Shown: piece by piece, positions 6,395-11,362 of the stretch | How the letters are laid out: every line of letters starts with the position of its first letter | Numbering within the stretch: position 1 is the stretch's first letter | Source of the DNA: Bacillota bacterium | Lineage (GTDB): Bacteria > Bacillota_I > Bacilli_A > Erysipelotrichales > Erysipelotrichaceae | Assembly (NCBI GenBank): GCA_023388995.1 | Contig: JAEWFD010000011.1 | Coordinates: 1 to 11,362, forward strand | Direction of reading: 5' to 3' | DNA length: 11,362 nt | Program-made: the position numbers and the translations under genes | Notes under the pieces: model-generated | Database searches by the model: none | What the model was told of the DNA's origin: nothing | Seen by the model: only the letters and a program-made list of their open reading frames with translations

Positions 6395-6809
6395 GTGTTC
6401 TAGTAAACTCCTCCTTGCTTAGTAACTCCTCTAGTTTTTCCATAAGCTTATTTACCTTCACATACGCGAAAAACGAAAATTTCCTTACAATATCTGCATC
6501 ATACGGAACCACCTTAAATACCTCATACCGCAAATAGGCATATTCAGTATCATGTTCATAATCATAAAATGAAATAGAAAAAGAATCTTCATATTGGCGA
6601 TCTTCACTTGTGATGTCCCAAGAAATTCTACGATCATTTGTAGTTGCTAAACCGAAATTTTCCTCTAAAAAGATTGACTCCTTGACAATATCATAATAAG
6701 ACGGAATGAACGCAATAATTTCCAACTCATCTATCATACTAAGAAATAAGTGTCTATTTTTTTCGGATATATTTCCGTAGTAACTCTTTCCGTTCTCTGT
6801 ATGGTCCAA
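6387..6809 (-). CDS. Unrecognised ORF, probably the 3' part of a frameshifted lipoprotein gene
   Basis: A 140-codon frame from a TTG at 6809; there is no ATG, GTG or Shine-Dalgarno sequence near it. The frame is open upstream to 6863, overlapping the end of the 6830-7192 gene by 34 bases in another frame. The product is acidic, with predicted mixed helix/strand and aromatic-rich segments and no Cys. One added A in the AAAAA run at 6843-6847 would read straight from the upstream lipoprotein into this frame, giving one protein of about 268 residues. It is therefore best treated as the C-terminal domain of that protein, either a broken gene or a sequence error; independent translation is the weaker alternative. 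No family recognised. Confidence 0.55.
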   Translation of the reverse strand: MDHTENGKSYYGNISEKNRHLFLSMIDELEIIAFIPSYYDIVKESIFLEENFGLATTNDRRISWDITSEDRQYEDSFSISFYDYEHDTEYAYLRYEVFKVVPYDADIVRKFSFFAYVKVNKLMEKLEELLSKEEFTRTPL

Positions 6810-6829
6810 TTGATTTCTATAAAGAAAGG

Positions 6830-7192
6830 TTACTGTTTCATGTTTTTCGGCCTCATAATGGAACTATCATAGGGTTCTTGATAGTGAATATTTTGATACT
6901 CTTGTTTCATTTCATAACATTCTGTCCAGCCCGCAAAATATCTGCCCGCATTCTTCTCACAGTAGGCGCCAAGTACAATGGCTTGGGGATAATGATCTGT
7001 AATCTGATACGAGCCCGAAACAAAGTTATCTTTGAGTAATGGAATATCAACAAATCTGCCATAGCTAGTCTGCTTTATTTTTGCACAAGAAGTGACAAAT
7101 AATATAGAAACAACTAAAACACCCCCAAATACTGATCTGTTAAATATCTTTGCGAATATAGATGGTTTGTTGTCTAATTTAACGAACTCCAT
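6830..7192 (-). CDS. Unrecognised small lipoprotein, probably the 5' part of a frameshifted gene
   Basis: A 120-residue frame from the ATG at 7192, preceded by AAAAGGAG with 8-base spacing. A longer in-frame ATG at 7336 has no ribosome site and would bury the signal sequence, so it is rejected. A long n-region is followed by a hydrophobic stretch (22-33) and lipobox FVTSC with Cys36, so lipid-anchored export is likely. The mature part contains three more residues of note: Cys78, Cys92 and a Tyr-rich tail. It ends shortly after AAAAA at 6843-6847, where a one-base loss would explain the stop and the orphan frame that follows. No family recognised. Upstream, 7193-7381 (189 bases) shows no clear promoter, so it may be transcribed with the 7382-8224 gene. 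Confidence 0.65.
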   Translation of the reverse strand: MEFVKLDNKPSIFAKIFNRSVFGGVLVVSILFVTSCAKIKQTSYGRFVDIPLLKDNFVSGSYQITDHYPQAIVLGAYCEKNAGRYFAGWTECYEMKQEYQNIHYQEPYDSSIMRPKNMKQ

Positions 7193-7381
7193 AATATCAT
7201 CTCCTTTTAAGATCAAGTATTCGAGTGTACATCTTTTAAACTTATTACTACGACCGATTGTAAACTGAAGTTTGCCACTATATGAAAGTAAACTAAAAGC
7301 ATCATTTGTCGAAAAAAATGCGAGTACTTTTTTCATTCGCTATTTATCCATCAAACGAGTTTGTAAATAAATATTCCTAAC

Positions 7382-8224
7382 TCAAGTATTATCATTTTGA
7401 GAAGCAATTAAAGTATCATATACCAATTTGAATCTAGAATAAAAACTGAATGTATCATAATACATATTTGCAAAATTTTTTGCTTCTTCAACTTCACCAC
7501 TAAAATACAAACATTCTATATATTTCATATATAGTTCTGGATCATCAGGATTCTCTCTAATAAGTGAATCTAGAATCGGAAGTGATTCTTCGAATTTTTC
7601 TTGATTCATGAGAAAAAAGACAAGCGTTTCAAAATAGTTAAATTTGATTCTCTGAGTAAATGTATCATCATGATCGCTAAACTTATATTTTTGATCGTTC
7701 GCTTGGCGAAGCTTCATCAAATATTCTGATGACATATTAAAATCAAACTGCATGGAATCAACTAGAAAATCACTGTACAGATCTGCAACAGACTGATTTT
7801 GGTAATTCAAATTATAGTATTCTTCATATTTACTTTGAATACATGCATAATTATTCTGTGCCTTGCATAGATAACCTTCTCCTATGATGTATTGTCGCAA
7901 TTCAAACGAGGAGGCTGGTAAGTTCCGCAATTGAACAAGCAGATTTTCCATACGATCCAAATCTATTAGATAAATTTGTTGATATTCAAAAAACAATTGC
8001 TCCTTATTTTTTAAATGATCAGGTACTTGCTTTATCATTTCAAATGCCTGATCCTTTTTTCCGTCATTCAAATACATTTGAAATTGCCGTTTTTGTTGTT
8101 CATACGAGTTGGAACAGGCTGTAAGAAAAAACAGCAAAAGCACTGTTAGCACTTTATTCCAACCGGAAATCCTTTTTACCAATCTTTTCTGCACAGGTTT
8201 CTTTATAATTTCATTGTTTATCAT
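7382..8224 (-). CDS. Unrecognised lipoprotein with TPR-like helical repeats
   Basis: A 280-residue protein from the ATG at 8224, preceded by GGGGGA at 8230-8235. A 22-residue basic n-region leads into VLLLFFLTAC, a clear lipobox with Cys37. The rest is almost entirely helical and rich in Tyr, Gln and acidic residues. About residues 207-257 (SLPILDSLIRENPDDPELY and the following helix pair) resemble a tetratricopeptide repeat, suggesting a protein-binding scaffold on the outer face of the membrane. Base composition is visibly AT-richer than in the maf-pheA genes. It follows the tRNA terminator and has a possible promoter at 8247. No named family recognised. Confidence 0.82.
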   Translation of the reverse strand: MINNEIIKKPVQKRLVKRISGWNKVLTVLLLFFLTACSNSYEQQKRQFQMYLNDGKKDQAFEMIKQVPDHLKNKEQLFFEYQQIYLIDLDRMENLLVQLRNLPASSFELRQYIIGEGYLCKAQNNYACIQSKYEEYYNLNYQNQSVADLYSDFLVDSMQFDFNMSSEYLMKLRQANDQKYKFSDHDDTFTQRIKFNYFETLVFFLMNQEKFEESLPILDSLIRENPDDPELYMKYIECLYFSGEVEEAKNFANMYYDTFSFYSRFKLVYDTLIASQNDNT

Positions 8225-8246
8225 TACTATCCCCCATCATGTATTT

Positions 8247-8252
8247 ATTATA
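8247..8252 (-). promoter_or_regulatory. Possible -10 box for the TPR-like lipoprotein gene
   Basis: The minus strand reads TATAAT, 22 bases upstream of the ATG at 8224. The best -35 at 17-base spacing (GTTTTT) is poor and the region is AT-rich, so this is tentative. Confidence 0.35.
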
Positions 8253-8286
8253 TACTAATTTATTACTTAAAAACACATAGTCCATA

Positions 8287-8319
8287 ATAAAAGCCTATGA
8301 TATAAATTATCACAGGCTT
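8287..8319 (-). terminator. Terminator of the tRNA-Thr transcript
   Basis: AAGCCTGTGATA, loop ATTTA and TATCATAGGCTT form a 12-bp stem with one G-T wobble, followed by TTATTATG. It begins 11 bases after the tRNA CCA end and would also stop read-through from maf. Confidence 0.75.
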
Positions 8320-8330
8320 AGTCATCTAAC

Positions 8331-8404
8331 TGGTGCCGCCACCCAGAATTGAACTGGGAACTGAGCATTACCATTGCTCTGTTTTACCATTGAACCATGG
8401 CGGC
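8331..8404 (-). tRNA. trnT: tRNA-Thr(GGU)
   Basis: Seventy-four bases including an encoded CCA fold as a cloverleaf. The 7-bp acceptor is GCCGCCA with TGGCGGC, followed by discriminator A. The anticodon stem is GAGCA/TGCTC around loop ATGGTAA, giving anticodon GGT for ACC and ACU. The variable loop is four bases (AGTT) and the T arm is CCCAG-TTCAATT-CTGGG. The D stem GTTC/AAAC has only three good pairs, with a C13-A22 mismatch, and position 32 is A. Its short GTTCAATGGTA D arm recalls Gly tRNAs, but the anticodon is Thr. It has its own promoter immediately after the maf stop codon and its own terminator. Confidence 0.92.
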
Positions 8405-8421
8405 AAAAACTAGGCTTATAT

Positions 8422-8450
8422 ATAATACCTAATTTTCTGATTATTTTCAA
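8422..8450 (-). promoter_or_regulatory. Promoter of tRNA-Thr
   Basis: The minus strand reads TTGAAA (8450-8445), exactly 17 bases, then TATTAT (8427-8422). Transcription would start about 10 bases before the mature tRNA 5' end at 8404. The -35 begins directly after the maf stop codon. Confidence 0.7.
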
Positions 8451-9023
8451 TCAAAACTCGTCATTTCCTGTAAATTCCTTGAATTTCCGAGCTAACAATG
8501 CAACCGGTAATCCCATAATAGAGAAAAAATCACCATGAATCCATTCCACCAGCATTGCGCCACGTCCTTGAATCCCATATGCCCCTGCCTTATCCAGCGG
8601 TTCCTGCGAAGCAACATACTCTTCAATTTCTTCTTTTGTCAGCGGATAAAACTTGACCCGTTCGTGAGAATGAAATGTCATTGTTTGTTCTCCACATGCC
8701 AAACAAACCCCGGTAATGACATCATGTTCAATACCGGACAACTCTTCCAGCATCCGCATCGCATCTGCTTCATCTTTGGGTTTGCCATACACAACACCAT
8801 CTAGCGCCACAATCGTATCTGCGCCAATGACAATATGATCAGGATATTGTCTGGAAATAACCTGTGCTTTCTCTTTCGCCACCAATTCAATGGCTTGGCC
8901 TAGCGGCAGCGAAGAATCGATCTTTTCTTCCGTATTGGCTTCGACACATGTAAAAGGAAATCCTAGACGTGCTAACAATTCTTTCCTGCGTGGTGACTTA
9001 CTTGCTAATATAACTTGTTTCAT
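8451..9023 (-). CDS. maf: Maf family nucleoside triphosphate pyrophosphatase (probably dTTP/UTP type)
   Basis: A 190-residue protein of normal Maf length. It hydrolyses non-canonical or excess nucleoside triphosphates to the monophosphate and pyrophosphate in the cytoplasm, and Maf proteins are also linked to septum inhibition in Bacillus. Visible motifs are the N-terminal loop ASKSPRRKELL (7-17), GADTIV (67-72) with the probable catalytic Asp69, GKPKDEADA (80-88), and DKAGAYGIQG (144-153). The last motif and the overall pattern are closer to the YhdE dTTPase/UTPase branch than to the YceF m7GTP branch (inference). AAAGGAG lies just before the ATG and overlaps the upstream stop region; only 9 bases separate it from the aminotransferase gene, so it is the third gene of the pheA operon. 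Confidence 0.95.
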   Translation of the reverse strand: MKQVILASKSPRRKELLARLGFPFTCVEANTEEKIDSSLPLGQAIELVAKEKAQVISRQYPDHIVIGADTIVALDGVVYGKPKDEADAMRMLEELSGIEHDVITGVCLACGEQTMTFHSHERVKFYPLTKEEIEEYVASQEPLDKAGAYGIQGRGAMLVEWIHGDFFSIMGLPVALLARKFKEFTGNDEF

Positions 9024-9032
9024 ACTGCTCCT

Positions 9033-10265
9033 TTATTGTTGAACTTGATCCAGCAGCACTTTCATCCTGCTTGCCAGACCTCTGCATTTTACCTTATTTA
9101 ATCCGCAAATTGCAACTCGAATACCATGATCTACTTTCACGGTATAAATATGATGCTCCATTAGCAGCGAATGATACGCCTCCAGCAAAGCTTCTTCTAC
9201 TTTTACCGTCACAAAGAAGCCTTCCTCATAAGGATACAATGGCAAGTCTGCCTGCTTTGCTTCTGCACAGAAGATATTGCTGCGCTCCTGCAATAAAGCA
9301 ATATAGATCTGCTTTTCCGCTTCATATGCTTCTTTATACTGTGTTGTTACCAAGACGAAGTTTTCCATTGCGGCATTCGCAACATTGGACCAAATCGAGC
9401 GTGCCAGTTTTTCCATGACAATTTCAACCTGCCGTACTGCTGCTTCCTGCTTTCCAAGCACAATTGCAGCTCCGGCACGAAGCCCGTAGGAAGTCAGTGA
9501 CTTCGAACAGCTGAACGCCAATATGATCAGCAGGCGGTCGCTGATATCTGCAAATACTTGCATATATTCCCGGGATAACTCCTTGCGATAGGAATAGTCA
9601 ATGTATGCAACATCATTCACAATTACACATTCCCCTTGCTTTGATAATTCATTCAAGAAGGAAACAACGCTGCGCCACTCTGCTACCGACATGCTGTATC
9701 CGGTTGGATTATGGCAAGGATCATTGATCACAACAACAACTTTCCCTTGCTGCTTCATGACATTGCGGCATACTTGTTCAAAAGAAGCCAAGTGGAATGC
9801 ATCCTCTTCAAACATCTCATAGTATTGGATTTGGAGCTGCTTTTCCTGTGCCATCAGCTGATAAGATGTCCACCCGATATTTGGCAGGATAATTGTTTCC
9901 TTTGCATCTAGCAATGTATCAAAACTGGCGCTGAGAGCTCCGCTGCCTCCCGGTGTTGCAATGATACTGGAAGCCAAATTTGCACCATAGTCTTTCAATA
10001 CCCATTGCTGCACCTGTCTGCGGTAATTTTCATTTCCCTGGAAGCTGCCGGCATATTTCGCTTTTACTACACTTGGCAAAGCGTTATAGGATTGAAACAC
10101 GCTGTCCAGCGCAACCAGCTGATTCTCTTCATTAAATAAAGAACCCAGCGTAGCGTCCACAACTTGATCACGACCTACTGTCTTGATTGCTTCCTGTGCC
10201 TTTTTTACTACACTGAAGACACCATCCACAATTGGTAAGAGATTTGCGCTATTCTTGACAAACAT
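9033..10265 (-). CDS. Class I PLP-dependent aminotransferase (aspartate/aromatic type)
   Basis: A 410-residue fold-type I aminotransferase. The PLP lysine is Lys255 in SCSKSLTSYGLRAG, Arg263 would bind the cofactor phosphate, and Asn186 of NPTG contacts the ring oxygen. Asp218 and Tyr221 (NDVAYIDY) fit the pyridine-nitrogen Asp and ring-oxygen Tyr. Arg383 (HGIRVAICGL) matches the substrate alpha-carboxylate arginine. Reaction: amino group transfer between an amino acid and a 2-oxo acid. Substrate cannot be read from sequence alone. Its place 13 bases after pheA suggests phenylpyruvate to phenylalanine with glutamate or aspartate as donor; aspartate aminotransferase is the main alternative. 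ATG at 10265 has AAGGAGG upstream. Confidence 0.9.
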   Translation of the reverse strand: MFVKNSANLLPIVDGVFSVVKKAQEAIKTVGRDQVVDATLGSLFNEENQLVALDSVFQSYNALPSVVKAKYAGSFQGNENYRRQVQQWVLKDYGANLASSIIATPGGSGALSASFDTLLDAKETIILPNIGWTSYQLMAQEKQLQIQYYEMFEEDAFHLASFEQVCRNVMKQQGKVVVVINDPCHNPTGYSMSVAEWRSVVSFLNELSKQGECVIVNDVAYIDYSYRKELSREYMQVFADISDRLLIILAFSCSKSLTSYGLRAGAAIVLGKQEAAVRQVEIVMEKLARSIWSNVANAAMENFVLVTTQYKEAYEAEKQIYIALLQERSNIFCAEAKQADLPLYPYEEGFFVTVKVEEALLEAYHSLLMEHHIYTVKVDHGIRVAICGLNKVKCRGLASRMKVLLDQVQQ

Positions 10266-10278
10266 ATGCTCTTCCTCC

Positions 10279-11346
10279 TTATTTTTGATAAGACCCTATT
10301 ACTTTATATTCTTCACAATGGGTACCGATCTGTGCAAGCAACTCTTGTGTTTTGCTGTCTTGCAAAGATCCATCCATGGCAACATAGAAATAATACTTCC
10401 ATGGTTCTTTGTGCAAGGAACGGGAACGGATGCTTTGCATATTGTAGCCCCTGCTTGCAATCACCTGCATCACTTTAGCCAGCTGTCCGGCATCATGTTT
10501 CACCGTAAATAACAGGCTGAATTGATTGCCTTGCGTTTTCAGCTGCTTGCTTAATACAATAAAGCGGGTTGTATTATCTGCTGAAGTATTGATTTCTTCC
10601 ACCAGTACATCAAGTCCGTACAAAGCAGCCGTTTCTTTAGAAGCAATCGCTGCTTTCGTGGGGTCTTGCTGCTGGGCGATATACTTTGCTGCAAGCGCCG
10701 TATTCGGATAAGGAATCAATTCGAATTCATGTCCTTTCAGGAAGGTCTTGCATTGCGAAATTGCTTGGTGGTGAGAATAGACTTGCTTGAGTTGCGATAC
10801 TGCAGCTCCTTTGATACCCAAAAGATGCTGGTCTACCTTCAGATCATACATATCTGTGATATATACTTGATATTGCTTCAATAAATCCAACACTTCACCA
10901 ACCTCGCCGGTATAAGAATTCTCAAAGGGAATAACGCCATAGCGAACTTCACCGCTTTCTACAGCCTTAAATACATCTTCAAAAGTAGCATATGTGTTGG
11001 TGGTATGATCCGGAAATAGTCTGGTTGCGGCAAGATGGCTGAACGCACCCTCTGTCCCTTGATAGCCAATTACAGGCAGTTCTACAATCGTTTTTTGATA
11101 TTGCTTGCTGACATCCATAAATGCTTGCAGGAATGTTGCGAAATAAGGTTTGTATTCCTCCTGCTGAATCAACTGGCAATTTTTTTCTATTACTTGCTGC
11201 TCCCGCTTTGCATCAAAGACCGCCATTTGATTGGCAACTTTATAAAGTGCTACATCTTTGACAAGCTTCATTCTTTCTTCAAATAATACAGCCAGCTGAC
11301 GATCAATCTGATCAATTTCGCTTCTGGCTTCTTCTAATGTCTTCAT
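10279..11346 (-). CDS. pheA: Bifunctional chorismate mutase / prephenate dehydratase (P-protein)
   Basis: A 355-residue cytoplasmic enzyme converting chorismate to prephenate and then to phenylpyruvate, the committed branch to phenylalanine. Residues 1-88 are an AroQ-type mutase; Arg8, Arg25, Lys36, Asp45, Arg48 and Glu49 align with E. coli active-site residues. Residues 92-266 are the dehydratase: GYQGTEGAFSHLAA (94-107), IPFENSYTG (139-147) and TTRF (259-262) with the catalytic Thr260. About 275-352 is an ACT domain for phenylalanine feedback. The ACT motif usually written ESRP reads RSRS (307-310), so inhibition may be altered. Start at 11346 has GAGGTGAG five bases upstream, and the frame is complete. 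Promoter and any attenuator lie beyond the right edge. Confidence 0.96.
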   Translation of the reverse strand: MKTLEEARSEIDQIDRQLAVLFEERMKLVKDVALYKVANQMAVFDAKREQQVIEKNCQLIQQEEYKPYFATFLQAFMDVSKQYQKTIVELPVIGYQGTEGAFSHLAATRLFPDHTTNTYATFEDVFKAVESGEVRYGVIPFENSYTGEVGEVLDLLKQYQVYITDMYDLKVDQHLLGIKGAAVSQLKQVYSHHQAISQCKTFLKGHEFELIPYPNTALAAKYIAQQQDPTKAAIASKETAALYGLDVLVEEINTSADNTTRFIVLSKQLKTQGNQFSLLFTVKHDAGQLAKVMQVIASRGYNMQSIRSRSLHKEPWKYYFYVAMDGSLQDSKTQELLAQIGTHCEEYKVIGSYQK

Positions 11347-11362
11347 CTTCTCACCTCATCTA

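Noticed and set aside
6843..6847. Programmed -1 ribosomal frameshift site
   Set aside because: The heptamer is GAAAAAC, not a canonical X XXY YYZ slippery site, and no downstream pseudoknot is evident; a mutation or sequence error is simpler.
7193..7336. 48-residue N-terminal extension of the small lipoprotein
   Set aside because: No Shine-Dalgarno at 7336, whereas AAAAGGAG precedes the ATG at 7192, and the lipoprotein signal would become internal.
1..11362. CRISPR array, mobile element or defence island
   Set aside because: No spaced short repeats, transposase, integrase, terminal inverted repeats or recognisable defence genes. The only tandem repeats are coding collagen triplets, and the DUF853 ATPase has no partner.

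Overview
This window looks like chromosomal DNA of a low-GC, endospore-forming Bacillota (Firmicutes). The evidence is a cotJ spore-coat operon, a collagen-like GXT-repeat protein typical of spore surfaces, AAGGAGG-type ribosome sites, many secreted lipoproteins and Rho-independent terminators. A fused chorismate mutase-prephenate dehydratase and a fused CotJA-CotJB suggest a clostridial or erysipelotrichial lineage rather than Bacillus, but that placement is inference.

Layout. (1) 1-1805, minus strand: a collagen-like surface protein cut by the left edge, preceded by the cotJ operon (a CotJA-CotJB fusion, then the CotJC manganese-catalase-like protein). Both units have a CATACA(A/C)T box at the -10 position, the signature of mother-cell sporulation sigma factors. 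(2) 2031-4431: two convergent secreted proteins, a Thr/Pro-linker membrane-anchored protein (+) and a large lipoprotein (-), sharing one terminator hairpin. (3) 4513-6187: a stand-alone HerA/FtsK-like DUF853 ATPase with its own promoter and terminator. (4) 6369-8252: an AT-rich block of unrecognised lipoprotein-type ORFs on the minus strand. Two of them look like halves of one gene split by a one-base frameshift in a short A run. (5) 8287-8450: a tRNA-Thr(GGU) with its own promoter and terminator. (6) 8451-11346, minus strand: a tight operon pheA - class I aminotransferase - maf.

How the genes work together. The left part makes spore surface layers: CotJ inner coat plus a Cys-rich, triple-helix-forming outer filament. 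The right part makes phenylalanine: PheA converts chorismate to phenylpyruvate, and the adjacent aminotransferase probably does the final transamination. Maf, the house-cleaning nucleotide pyrophosphatase, travels in the same transcript. The middle lipoproteins and the ATPase have no assignable pathway. No CRISPR array, transposase, integrase, phage gene or riboswitch was seen. The least explained items are the KPVIYLYP/GFTVVEWGG lipoprotein, the frameshifted lipoprotein, and the CotJA-CotJB fusion beside the Cys-rich collagen-like gene.
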